This document shows positions 44,943 to 56,490 of a stretch of 64,000 nt of DNA, one piece after another. Numbering within the stretch: position 1 is the stretch's first letter; each line of letters begins with the position of its first letter. The notes below the pieces were generated by a model that was not told the DNA's origin, searched no databases, and worked only from the letters and a program-made list of their open reading frames with translations. The DNA comes from Euryodendron excelsum (Eukaryota; Streptophyta; Magnoliopsida; Ericales; Pentaphylacaceae). The stretch is from positions 15,804,001 to 15,868,000 of the forward strand of contig CM065384.1 in NCBI GenBank assembly GCA_033060915.1, in the 5' to 3' direction. Made by a program: the position numbers and the translations under genes.

Positions 44943-46791
44943 TCAAATGTCAAAGTCAATGTCATCTGGATCGAAATCTCCGAAACCCCGCATCGGAGGA
45001 GGCGGATAGCTACTCGAAGCACCAGCATCCTGTAGAGAAGATAGAACTGAAATCGGCCACATGAAATAAGAACTAAGCAACAGCAGAGTAAAAAAAAAGG
45101 GAGAAAAGATGACATACCCCGCCACCCCCCATCCGAGGTATCTAAGCCGTCAAGGAAGTCACATCTACCTGGTACTGATCTTGCTCTGTCTAGTATCAAT
45201 CCTTCTGATCCCTCATAGCAGTAAACTCAGCCTAGGGCATATATCTTCCGGCTCAATGCCATAAGTCAACCACCTCCTGGCCCATAGTGTACCCGCCGAC
45301 TACTACCTCAAACCAGGTGAAGGCACTGACAGAATGTGCCCCAAAGTGCGCAGCATAATCTGTATCCGGAGGAAGCGAGAACTCGGCACCCGGCTGCTGC
45401 TCTTGATAGGGGATAAGCACTCCCGCCACCAAGGCCCCAAACATATACTCTGGTGGAGCTCCTATTGATCGGAACTCCTCATGAAACTGCCGCCAGTGTC
45501 GCTCTCCGAGATAGGACTCCCAAATATCATCACTGAGAAAAGCAGCCCTCGATAGTGACACTGGGACCAAGTACCGTAAAGTCTCATAATGAACTGATCC
45601 AATGAAAGGCCGCCAAGTCACATCCGTTGCCTCAATCAGCTCTAGGTTAGCCCGGAGAGTCACAAAATCAGTAATCTCCATTCACTGGGCTACCCAGTCA
45701 CGAGCCCACCTCAAAGCTCGAGGATAAAGGTCGTCCTCGACAATTGCAGGGCAATGAACAGGAAGGTACCCGTAGCTCCACCAGACAAGAAAGGGCCAAA
45801 AACTAGTCATACTGCCCCAACGGGAAGAAGTCCAAACCTGCATCGATCGAAGGAAGCAGCCAAAGGAGAAGGACCCCCAATCCAGCTCAGATAAAGTGCC
45901 AAGATCAACTACTATGCTCACCAACTGAAAAAGCACGAGCGACTTGTTGTTGTTGCAAAAGCAGCTAAAGATGATGTATAAAACGAGTCACCGTCTTATA
46001 ATGTCCTACCTGGCAAGCGATGGCTCAACAACAAAGGTACGGTCATCCTGGCTGAGCCAAGAGATTGGGAAGGCAAAACGCTCAGGAGGAGGCAAGTCCA
46101 GTAGAATGCATGCCTTGTCTCTACTGACTGACTGTAGAGTGATCCGCCAGCCAACAAAGGAAAGTCCTGTGATGATCGCCCAATCCAAGGGAAAGGGACC
46201 TAACTCAAAGCCGACAAAATGGAAGGTCCCGGTCTCTCCAAACCACCACTCAACCAGTGCCAGTACAAAATGCCAGTTCAGGCGGTTAGCCTGTAATCTC
46301 ATGAAGGCTCCGAATCCGATCTCAGTCAAGAAGGCACAATATGATGGAGCAGCCTGCTGCATGGTCATAAAGACCTAATGAACAGCCCCTCTAAAAGCTG
46401 TGTGTACCCGACGAGGGGGCAAATGATATCTGGAATATACGCTGGGGTGATAAGCAAGGTCCCCGTGCGGTGGGATGTCCAGTACCTCCAAGTCTCCCAA
46501 GTTAGCATCCGTCTGCCTATGTCTGGAGGAGGCTCTCCCATAACTGGTCACCTGATCCCCAAGGCCCAGTACCTCCTCCTTAGCACCAATCTTCTCTGCG
46601 AAGGCCTGCTCAATCGGAGGAAAGGGATCGACAGGTGGCCTACTCCCCTGTCCGCTCTAACTAGAAGAGGCCTGTCCTGTAGATCGTCGACTACCTTTAG
46701 ATCGACTGGAACCGTCGGTGGAATCTGTCCGAACCGCCTTCCCCAAGCGATGTTTCCTCTCAGAACCATCATCACCCGTATCTGTCATCAT
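44943..46791 (-). pseudogene. Antisense plant-mobile-domain gene inside element D
   Basis: This gene reads against the host element. One frame runs from ATG at 46791 to 45118, then a clean intron (GTATGT at 45117 to ACAG at 45030, 88 nt, phase 0), and a 29-codon exon ending at TGA 44943 with an acidic tail (GDFDPDDIDFDI). Domain marks of the PMD (aminotransferase-like plant mobile domain) family are RLNWHFVLALVEWWFGE, FHFVGFELGPFPLDWAIITG, LSELDWGSFSFG, FWPFLVWWSYGYLPVHCP, VTWRPFIGSVHYE and ESYLGERHWRQFH. The N-terminal 60 residues are Ser/Gly/Arg-rich. Stops interrupt it (TAG near 46660, 46375 and 46006; TGA near 45990, 45682 and 45253; more to 45140), all one transition from Gln, Trp or Arg codons. 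In the PMD family, proteins of the MAIL/MAIN type act in silencing of transposons. The role of copies carried by transposons is not settled. Confidence 0.85.
45030..45117 (-). other. Intron of the antisense PMD gene
   Basis: The minus strand starts GTATGTCATC and ends 'ttctctacag', 88 nt long and pyrimidine-rich. Both flanking exons stay in frame across it (phase 0). A spliceable antisense intron in a retroelement shows that this gene is meant to be transcribed from its own minus-strand promoter. Confidence 0.7.
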
Positions 46792-48099
46792 GAAAACGTA
46801 AGTTAAGGTAAGAGGTGTTAATATACCATACATGCAGTTAAAATAATAATAAAATAAAATAAACAACTAACACAAAAAAAATAAATAAAAAGATTTCAAA
46901 TGATAAGTCAAAATGAAATTTCTACACATTTTGATTGAATCTCAAGGGTTTTCTATCTTTTTCCTTCAAAAAAGATTTTATTTCTAAACCTCTACCAACT
47001 ATTTCCCTAATTTTCAAAAATTTCGACAAAATTCTGTTTAAAAATGATCCCTGCAACACCCATGACATCAACATAAAACACAAATCGTGCACTTCACAAC
47101 GTCACAATCACATATCAGCACCCGCGTACACTTTCTAAATTTTTTAAACTTTTCAAAATACATGTTTTATTTTTCCAATAAATCAATGGTTCTCAAAGTT
47201 ATCCTAAAATTTCTCAAAATCATTTCAAATGTTTTCTAAAATATTCCTACATTTTTCAAAATTTTAAATTCTAAAAATCTCTTCAATTTCTTGAGTTTTC
47301 CCATTTTCCTAATTTTCTAAGTATTTTTCTATTTTTCAAAAAATAAAAAATTCACCAAGTTTTCAAAAAATCACGAAACTTCATTCAATTGTTAAACACA
47401 TTTTTCTAAGGCACATGATATAAAAATCTTGCCAGAAAACCCAACACCCAAGCCTGTAGGAACGAACCCCTAATTCATGCAGAAAACCCTCTTCACATAA
47501 TTTCATAAAATCACTCAAATTCAATCAAACAAGCACCAAAATGCAAAAATAACATCATCATAATGTTCAAAACATATCAAAACATCAATTTTTACTATTC
47601 ACGTGATTCAAACAAAATTCTACACATTAAAATCAACAAATATTTGAAAACTCACTTTTTGGAGTTCTTTGGCGAAATCTTCTCTTCCGGCAACTTTTTC
47701 GGCAATGTGGTATTCTTCCGACAATCACCCATGATCCCCAAGAAGTACCCCTTCAAGGTTCAAGTCGATTTCCACACAAAAACTCTCGATTCTCCAAAAA
47801 CTCTTCAAAACCTGTAGCAGTGTCAAACTATAATGTTTTTGGTTTTATTTCTAAGCCTGACGCCACTAGCAGAGGCGCCAAGCCTTTTCTGGTAAAGGTG
47901 CCACTCCTAATGGCAACAGTTTCCAAATTCTAGGTAGCTTTGCCCTTTTTCCAACCAAAACTCGTTTTTGAAGGCCTTTTGGGCCCAATATCCATTTTTG
48001 AATCCCCGTTGTCGAAAAATTTCCAAAGTCCGTCCCTCCGACCGCCTTACGGTTAACATGGGACTCTTACTTTATCGTTTTCTGTCTTCGACAAGTAAA
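46792..48099. other. AT-rich region upstream of the PMD gene and before the PPT
   Basis: No gene is supported. The part 46850-47800 is AT-rich and would be the promoter and 5' leader of the antisense PMD gene. At 47857-47912 lies 'gacgccactagcagaggcgc', a palindrome like the one above the LTR TATA box. Confidence 0.5.
47857..47912. promoter_or_regulatory. LTR-type GGCGCCA palindrome upstream of the PMD gene
   Basis: 'gacgccactagcagaggcgc' and 'ggtgccactcctaatggca' repeat the hyphenated palindrome found in every U3 of the family. Its place about 1.1 kb upstream of the antisense start suggests that the LTR and the antisense gene share a regulator. Confidence 0.4.
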
Positions 48100-48119
48100 G
48101 ACAGAAAAAGAGGAGTAGC
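48100..48119 (+). other. Polypurine tract of element D
   Basis: 'gacagaaaaagaggagtagc' lies directly before the 3' LTR start at 48120, the expected site of plus-strand priming. Confidence 0.8.
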
Positions 48120-48308
48120 TGTAAGCACCCCATTTTTGATCGCTCGACAGTTTGCAGTCCGTCCAGATTTATATCCAAGTCAATGTGGACATATCTTGAG
48201 TCAAATCAACTTTCTAAGTCTAATCCCGTTTATCCAATGCTTCGCGGGCCTGCAAAGCCCAAATAGAGGCAAAATGACCGAAATGCCCTTAGGGGCATTG
48301 TTCGGTCC

Positions 48309-48496
48309 AATTCCAAATCAGGCGCGTCTTTCCGAAAACGGTAAGTCCCCTTTCAAATCCCAAATCAGGCACGTCTTTTTGAAGACGATAAGTCCCCTTT
48401 CCAATTCCAAATCAGGCACGTATTTCTGAAGACAGTAAGTTCCTTTTCCAATTCCAAATCAGGCACGTCTTTCCGAAGACGGTAAGTCCCCTTTAA
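48309..48496. repeat. 47-bp tandem repeat, four copies (D 3' LTR)
   Basis: Units begin at 48309, 48356, 48403 and 48450. The 5' LTR of the same element has nine. Confidence 0.9.
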
Positions 48497-49707
48497 CCCT
48501 GTCGACCGAGACGATACCCCAAGTCCTCTAGACGGTAGAACGGTTCACTTTGGGCGCCTGCTAGCCCGCCAATGCATAAATGTCCGTTTCGGCATCCCTT
48601 CCGAGAAAGTTGACTTCTCAGGCCCAAAGTCCCTTTAGCAGCTTCCCGAGATTAGGCAGTCTCAAGAATGATCGCGAACCGTTAGAGTAGCGGAAGTACT
48701 CGTAAACATCGCAACCGTCAGAGTAGCGGAAATACTCACAAGCAGGTCGATATAGGGAATTGCCAACAAACCCCTGCATCACGAGACCACCGTCAAAGTG
48801 ACAGAAACACTCAAAACCCAAGTCAATACCGGTGCCTGCTAGCCGACTTCAGTGAAAAATAACCAAATTGCCCCCAAGGCCATTTTTCGGCATATTTCTT
48901 GAGATAACACCTAAGTCCTCAAAATGGTAAGTCCACCCCTTCCAAGATTGTCTTAAAAGCAATCCAGCATGATTAGGTGCCTTCTAGTCTATTTCGGGCC
49001 AATTCCGAGACTTTCCATTCAAGATGACCATTTTGCCCCTAGGCATCCGAACGCCCCGGGGACCACACTGGCTCTGGATATCAAATCGGTAACCTCCTAA
49101 GAATGCTTTTTATAGTATTCCTGGCCTTCCTTAATCTTTCTGGATCATTCCGAGTCAGTTCCGGTGAACCCGATGCAAAATGAACGTTTTTTTCCTAGCG
49201 GGCCGGTTGCCTTTTTCGACCACACCGGCTCTGGGTATCAAGCCGGTAGCCTTTGGGAACATTCTAAATAATGTTTCCAAACCTAGAGCCTTCTTCTAGG
49301 ACTTTCTGAGTCCGTTCCGGCAGCTTTTCGGCCTGGTTGACTATTTTGCTCCTAATGGCCTGGTTAACCCTTCTAACACATTTTGTCATCCTTTTTCAAG
49401 TCAAATACCTTCGGGACCCTATTCTAAGGGTTCCTACCCTTTTTCGGCCTTCTGGGCCATTCCCGGTCCCTTAAATGCTTCCCGAACCTTTCGGGGTCAC
49501 TCCTAGTGAAGCCAGGCTAAAAATTGCATGGTAGTCACTAGTACAAGTGCCCAAATCTTTCAAAGATACATTATTTGCCAACCTTAAAACTTTCCTAATT
49601 GGATGGCGCCACTACTAGCCAATATTTGGCCTAGTGCCACTCCTAGTGGCGCTAGAAGCATTTTTGGCCTGGCGCCACTGCAATAGGTGCCAGGTCATTC
49701 CTTTGTC

Positions 49708-49715
49708 TATAAATA
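49708..49715 (+). promoter_or_regulatory. TATA box of element D 3' LTR
   Basis: TATAAATA is followed by CAGAGCGTCCTCCAGCGTGA. It could drive read-out into the flanking S2 sequence. Confidence 0.75.
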
Positions 49716-52700
49716 CAGAGCGTCCTCCAGCGTGAAGGAGGTCTACAAACTCAGTCTAAAAACCCTATTTTTCGATATACAGAGCTCATAGCCTCCCAAA
49801 ACCCTAGTCTCCTTAGGTTTTCCAAACCCTTGCCTCTATACACAAACCCTAGTTTCTTATACACTCACATACACTTCTATACACTCATACACTAGCCTCC
49901 AAAGCCTCCTTTGAAGACTTGAAGTGCTGCAATCTGAAGTTTTGAACATTCAAGACAAACTCTTGAAGATTGAAATGAAGATCGAAGCAAGACAAGCAAA
50001 GTAAAGCAAAGCGCGCAAGGCTAAGCAAAATAAAGAAGACACAAGGTAGGCTTTCTCTTTAAGTTTACGCATCTTCCCCCTCTCTTCTCTCTCCTAACCC
50101 ACTTGGGTTTTCTTCTATTTTAATCCCCTATCTTCTTCCCCCCCTTCTTGTATGCTTGAAACAAGGGAATTCCTGGTCCATGTGTAGGATTAGGCTATTA
50201 GAGAGTCACTGTGTTGGGGCTTTCTTTCAGTCTAACCGGAGACCACGTGGGTTCGACCCACTTGATTATGTGGTGAAGCCTTTAACCTTGTATGTTCACG
50301 ACCCCAATTTGCATTGTGCGTATCATGATCTTACATTCCTCCAAAGTTCGTTTTCAAACTCATTTTCAAAACTTGCATTAACATCGTTTTCAAACTTGCA
50401 TCAAAACCTTCTTTTTCAAAACTTGTTTTCAAAATCACAAACCTAGGGTGATTCTAGCCTTTTTATTGCTAGGGTTGCTTCGGAAAGTGTTATATTTAAA
50501 CTGACCAATACGGTCCATATTTTTAAGACATTGTTGTTTTCAAAACCATTATCTTAAAGTGGTTATAACCTTCTTATGGTTAGAATCGCTTTAGGAAAGT
50601 GAGGTATTTTATATACTTTCTAAAAAACTCTTTTCGAAAATCTCCTCCTAAGAATCTCTTTTCCAACATGCTTTCTAAAAACTCTCTCCAATCTCCTTTC
50701 CAAAGTTGCTTTCTAAAAACTCTCTCCAATCTCCTTTCCAAAGTTTGTTTTCAAAAACTCCCTCTAAAAAACTATTTTTCAAAAACTCCTTTTCAACTCT
50801 TTTCCAAAGCACTCTCTTCAAAATTCCTTTCCTAAAAACACTCTCTAAGTTTCCTTCTTAGAAAACTCTCTCCCTAAATCTCTTTCCTAAAAACTCCTTC
50901 CTAAAAGCTTCTTCCAAAGTCTTCTTTCTAAAACTCCTCTCAAATTCACTTTCTAAAATTCGTCTCTAAAAGTTCCTTCCAAAATCTTCCTTGTAGAAAT
51001 TCCTCTCTAGGATTTCCTTCCAAAAATATCTTTTTCTAAAAACTCACTTTCCAAAATCTCCTTCCTTAGAGTCCAAGTTAAACCCTAGAACCCACAATTA
51101 GAAAACCCTAATTTTCCTTCCCAAAAGCATGATTTTCAATCCTTTACTTTGGCCTCAAAACCTAGGTTTCCAAAACCTCTTATTTTCTACATCAAACCTA
51201 TATATATATTTCCAAAACCTATTTTCTACATCAAAACTATAGTTTTTCCAAATCTAGGGTTTCTAAAACTTTACCTTTCAAATCCTTACCAAACCCAATC
51301 TCTCATTTAGGAAACTAGATCCTATCCTCCTTTTTGAGAAACAAAATCAAAACATCTCTTTTTAGAAACAAAATCCAATCCCGTACTTTAGGAAATAGGA
51401 ATCTCAATCCTTCCAAACTCAAATCTTTCCTAATTCAACTCCTTCCTAATCTAGTACTTTCCTAAACCTTAAGTTTCCTAAACTTAAACTTTTGAATTTT
51501 TCCTTATAAGCTTTCAAACGTTTCTTAATTCCATCCCTTTCCAAATCTTAACTCTCCAAATCTAAGTTTTCAAACCTTTCCTACTTTCAAGAATTTCTAA
51601 AACTGAAATTTTGAATCTTTCTAAAATTCTAAACTTCCCTATTTCAAAACATTCTAAATTCAAAAATTTCCAATTTCAAAACTTTCATAAAACGAAATGT
51701 TTCCTATTTCAAAACTTTCTTAATCCAACAGTTTCCTAATTCGAAAACTTTCCTAATTCAAAAACTTTCCTAATTTAAAAAACTTTCCTAAAATGAAACA
51801 TTCCTAATTCGAATCCTTCCTAAATCCAATCTTTCCTAATCTTCCCACTTCAACACTCGAGTCGAATCTTTCCTAAGTCTCAAGTCTTTGTTAAGTCTAG
51901 GTTTCCTAAAACCAAGCTTTCCAAAATCAAATCTTTCAATAAAAGTTCAATCTCTCAATCTTCCAATCTAAATTCCAATTCAATCTCTTTCTTCCAATCA
52001 TATCTTCTATTTTCTATCAGACTCTTGTCCGAACTACGACTAACCTGATTCCTCAAAAAGGATACGTAGGCAACCCTCATGGGTGCAGTCACAACCTTTT
52101 TCAAATCTCAAATTCCACAACATTTTTTTCAAGTTTCTATTTTCACAACTTCTTTCAAATCTCCAATTCCATAACTGTTTTCTAATTTCCAATTCTATGT
52201 TCTAATTTCAACTTCCAATTCTGAAAATCTATTTTCAACCCCTAATTTCAATTTCTAAACTTTCTTTCCAATTTCAAACTTCCATCTCTCTATTTTCAAA
52301 TCTATTTTCAAATCTTTTTCTTGCACTTGCATCTCATGCATTATATTTTTTTTAAACATTCTTTTTCTAAAGTAAATAGGATTGAACATTTGTTAGTTGA
52401 AGACACTCATAGGTGAATCTAGGGTAATAGAAATGTAAGTACCGCAAGGGCAAGGTAGGGTGATGGCTTAGTGTGTCTTTGCTACACGTAACCAACCTCC
52501 AAACCTAGAATCACTATTTTCAAATACCAAAATGGAGTTTATTTTCAAAAAGGGCTTAGTTATTTTCCAAAGATTGCCAAACAACTTGTTTTCCTAAAAA
52601 CCCTCTCTTGAGGAAGTATTTTCAAAATCGTTTTCAAAAACCCTAAGTATAGTCTACGGATTATGCTTAGTTTTTAGGTGACCTAACTCACCTTAATCAA

Positions 52701-52872
52701 GTTAGGTGGCGAGTCCAAATGTTTTCCAAAAGCTCTTTATTCAAATCGATTTTCAATTTAAATATAGTCGTATTCATTGTTCTAGGGGTGTGAGTTTGAA
52801 CGAGAGAGTACAATGTTTTTCCTGCTTGTGTGTGTATTCCTCAAGTGCGAAAAATCTAGGCCCGACAGTAGT

Positions 52873-55800
52873 CACTAAGACAGGCGCCCATATCTTCTGT
52901 CTTGCGTATCAAGGGTCGGAGATAAGTTTTTAACCGCCTTAAAATATTTCCTAAGTAGCTGGCGCCACTACAATGGGATTTTAAGCCTGGCGCCACTGCA
53001 ACAGGTGCCAGGTCAATTTGTTTTTATCTATAAATACAGTGCCTCTTCCCTACATGAAAAGGGTCGGCAATCTAACTCCAGAAACTCTCTCTTTCTCGAT
53101 ATACAGCCCTCTAACTCTCTTTAAACCCTAGTTTCTTAGCTTTTTCAAACCCTACCCCACCCCCCATACAATTTAACCCTAGCATACATACACTTAATAT
53201 GCACCTATACGAGCCTCCAAGCTAACCATTGAAGACTGAAGGTGCTGCAATCTCGAAACTCTAGAAGATCAAAGTGAAGTAAAGCAAATAAAGTAAACAG
53301 ATCAAAGAAGACACAAGGTTGGTTTTCTATTTACGTTTATGCAATTTCTCCCCTTTTCTCTTCTCTCTCCTAACCCACTTGGGTTTTCTTCTATTTTAAT
53401 CCTCTATCTTCTTCCCCCCCCCCCCCCCTTTTCTTGCATGCTTGAAACAAGAGAATCCTCGATTCATGTATAGGAAGGATGGTTGAAAGTCACCATGTCG
53501 GGGGCTTTCTTCTAATCTAACCTTAGACCATGTGGATTTGGCCCTATTGATTATGTGGTGAAGCCTAAACCATGTGTGTTCACGACCCTACTTGCATTGT
53601 GCATATCATACTCATTCATCGCTTCAAAATTGTTTTCTAAACTTGCATTAAAATCTCTTTCGAAACTTGCATTAAAATCTTCTTCTTCAAAACATGTTTT
53701 CAAAAGTCACAATCTTAAGATGATTCTAACCACCCCATGGTTAAGGTTGTTTTAGGAAAGTGTTGCATAAGTTTTGAGTGTAAACCCTAAATTATTTTTG
53801 TCAAAATCACAATCCTAGGGTGATTGTAGCCATTCCGTGGTTAGGTTAGGAAAGTGTTATATTTAATGAGACCAATATGGTCCATATTTTATAAAACTTT
53901 ATTGTTTTCAAAATCACAATCCTAGAATGGTTCTAATCTTCCTATGGTTAGAGTTGTTTTAGGAAAGTGAGATATTTTTAGACTTGTAAAAGTCCATATT
54001 CCATTCCCTTTCCAAATCACTTTCAAATCTATTTTCTAAAATCTCTTTTCAAACTTACTTTCTTAAAATCTCTTTCTAAAAATCTCTTTCCTACAAACTC
54101 TTTCCAAAAATCTCTTTTCTAAAGACTTTCTTTTTAAAAGTTCTATTTTCCAAAAAATCTTCTACTTGGAGTCCATGTCAAGCCCTAGAACCCATGATTA
54201 GCAAACCCTAATTTTCACTTTCCTTTTCCACATCAAATCTTAGGTTTCCAAGTTCTATTTTTTACATCAAACTCTTAGGTTTTCTAAACCTCTATTTCAT
54301 GTCAAATCATATTTTCTAAATCCAAGTTTTTCAAATTTCATCCTTTCTAATTCCACATCAAATCTAGTTTTCCAACTTAGGAAACCAAATCCAATCCTCC
54401 ATTTTAGAAACAAAATCAAATCATCCCTTTTTGGATATAGAAATCAAATCCTTCTTAATTCAATCCTCTCCTAATTCTAAACTTTCTTAATGTCAAACCT
54501 TTCTAAATTTCAACTTTCTAAATTTCAAAATTTTCAATCTTTCAAAATTTAAACATTTTCTAATTTCTAAACTTTCTAAATCTTTCCAACACCAAAACTT
54601 TCCTAATTTCAAAGTTTTCTAAATTCAAAACTTTCTTAAGTTGAAATCTTTCCAAGTTTCAAAATTTCCTAAATTGAAACTTTCTAAATTCAAAACTTTC
54701 CTAAGTTCAAACTTTCCAAATCCTAAAGCTTTCCTAAATCTAATCTTTCCTAAACTCCAATTTTCCAAATTTTCTAAATCAAACAATCAAGTCAAGGCTT
54801 TTCTAAATCCATTCCAAGTCAAGTGATTCAAAATCAATTCAAATCTCTTTCCAAGTTTTTCTTAAAATCTAACTTTCCTAATTTGAACATTTCCTAAATC
54901 GAACTTTTCAAATCTAAATCAAATCTTTCTAATTGAACTACATGCTCCAACCTTAGGTTACCTAAACCCTAGGAGGTCTAAACCCTAGTTCAACCCTAAT
55001 CCTAACTTAGAAAGTTTCAACTATTTTCTAAACCAAGATGGTTTTCCGATTTCAAATTTCAAAATGATTTCAAAACTCAACTCTATCTTTCCAAATCTAG
55101 TCAAAGTTCTCTTTCAAGAGTCAAGTTCTCTTTCAAGTTCAATTATAGGTCTAAGTTCAATCTTCATTCCAATCTTCCATTCTATGTTTCAAATCAAACC
55201 CTTTTTCCAATCAAAATCCTCTATTTTCAATCGGACTCTTGTCCGAACTACGACTGACCTGATTTCTCAAAAAGGATACATAGGTAACCCTCATGGGTGC
55301 TATCATAACTTTTCTTAAGTTTCCAATTCCATGATCTATTTCAAGTTTCAAATTCCAAAATCTATTTTCAAATCTCCAACTCCAATTTCTAAAAACTTTT
55401 TTTAAAATCAAAACTTTCTTCCAAACTTCAAATCTTCTTTTCAAATTTATTTTCAAAATTAAATCAAGTTCTTTTCAAATCTATTTTCAAAATCAAAGTC
55501 TTTTTTTACACTTGCATATCATGCATCATGTCAAACTTGTTTTCAAAGTTATTTTCTAAAGTGGATAGTTTTGGACATCTATTAGTCAAAGATTCTACTG
55601 AGTGAACCTAGGGTGAATAGACATGTAAGTACTGCAAGGGTTGGGAAGGGTGATGGCTTAGTGCGTCTTCCTTACACGTAACTAACCTCTGAATCTAGAA
55701 TCACTGTTTTCGAAGACCGTATGGAGTTATTTTCAAAAAAGGGCTTACATTTTTCCAATGGTTGCCAAGCAACCTCTTTTCTTAAAAACCTTATCTTGAG

Positions 55801-56046
55801 GAAGTTTTTGAAATCTTTTTCAAAAACCCTAAGTGTAATATTCGAATTGTGCTTAGTTTTAGGTGACCTAACTCACCTTAATCAGGTTATGTGGCGACTC
55901 CAAAGTTTTTCTAAAAGCCCTTATTCAAAATTAATTTCTAATTCAAACTTAGTCACACTCGTCCTTCTAGGAGGATGAGTTCTAACGAGAGAGCACTGTG
56001 TTTTTCTCACTTGTTTTTTTCAAGTGCAAAAAATCGGGTCATGACA
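52873..56046 (+). mobile_element. Solo LTR S2, promoter and U5 part
   Basis: This continues S2 after element D. A palindrome block at 52958-53012 is followed by TATAAATA at 53029-53036, a C run (about 53414-53428) in a hypervariable place of R, the degenerate pyrimidine-rich repeat (53990-54950), the conserved block (55230-55310) and an LTR end '..GGGTCATGACA' at 56046. The sequence beyond is minus-strand gag of element A. Confidence 0.85.
53029..53036 (+). promoter_or_regulatory. TATA box of S2
   Basis: TATAAATACAGTGCCTC, the same promoter context as the sister LTRs. Confidence 0.7.
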
Positions 56047-56051
56047 ATAAC

Positions 56052-56485
56052 TATGTTTACAGCGTCGTCTAGTAAGGGATTGGTGGTAACATTTGGCACA
56101 TGAGCCGGCTTTGCTTCTTCAGTTTGATGACTTTGTTGTCGACGAGATCTTGGATCTTGTGCTTCAGAAAGAAATAAGACATTGTATCATACCCTTGCCT
56201 TATAGAGTGATATTCGCAGGTAAAGGCTAGATTGAAAGTCGGGGGCTGCGAACTTGGCAAGGGCTGCATGGGTATAAGGTTAAGGTGTTTGGCTTTGAGG
56301 AGCTTATGGTAGGCCTCTGTTTGAGTGCATGCTAGGCCAGTGAATTCTCGATTCCGCCAATTATTTCTATTGTGGTTGAAATACAGTCGGGTTATGATGG
56401 GTCTGGGAGCAGGTGTTTGAATATTAGTCACATGGATGTTGAAAATGGGAGCAGGTGGTTATGGTTGAGCTTGATATTATGGGCA
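56052..56485 (-). pseudogene. gag: Element A gag, middle-to-C-terminal part
   Basis: Minus-strand Gag fragment between S1 and S2. It includes 'GLACTQTEAYHKLL', a proline-rich stretch and a degraded zinc knuckle 'CEYHSIRQGYDTMSY', in which the second His and the last Cys positions are changed to Tyr, so metal binding is probably lost. The upstream side joins across S1 to 'GEVYDILLTEQQPY' (near 59060-59029), equivalent to 'SEVSAILPGQPPQY' of D. A frameshift lies after 'KLKKQS'. Confidence 0.85.
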
Positions 56486-56490
56486 GTATG
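56486..56490. repeat. TSD of solo LTR S1 (GTATG)
   Basis: GTATG at 56486-56490 is repeated exactly at 59024-59028. Gag homology continues across the pair. Confidence 0.9.

Larger units (their letters stand above)
34462..52867 (+). mobile_element. Element D: complete 18.4-kb non-autonomous LTR retrotransposon
   Basis: It is bounded by perfect GTAGT duplications, with LTRs at 34462-39440 (4979 bp) and 48120-52867 (4748 bp), a PBS at 39443 and a polypurine tract ending at 48119. The 8.7-kb interior holds gag (41006-43020), a non-coding part and an antisense PMD gene. No reverse transcriptase, RNase H, integrase or protease motif is seen in any frame. This matches the description of Gag-only 'TR-GAG' elements, presumably mobilised by an autonomous Tat/Ogre-like relative. 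The LTRs differ at roughly 18 of 240 bases by eye in one region (36652-36890 against 50100-50340), so the insertion is not recent. Confidence 0.9.
48120..52867 (+). mobile_element. Element D 3' LTR
   Basis: It has the same start (TGTAAGCACC) and end (CCCGACA) as the 5' LTR and is 231 bp shorter, almost all explained by five fewer 47-bp repeats. The enhancer-like triplet is at 48678-48815, the palindrome block at 49596-49690, the TATA box at 49708 and the degenerate U5 repeat at about 50600-51960. Confidence 0.95.

Noticed and set aside
45965..46009. A 45-nt intron (GTAGGA to TTTAG) in the antisense PMD gene
   Set aside because: It is too short for a plant intron and a multiple of three, and the family pattern continues through it apart from two transition-type stops. 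It is better read as coding.
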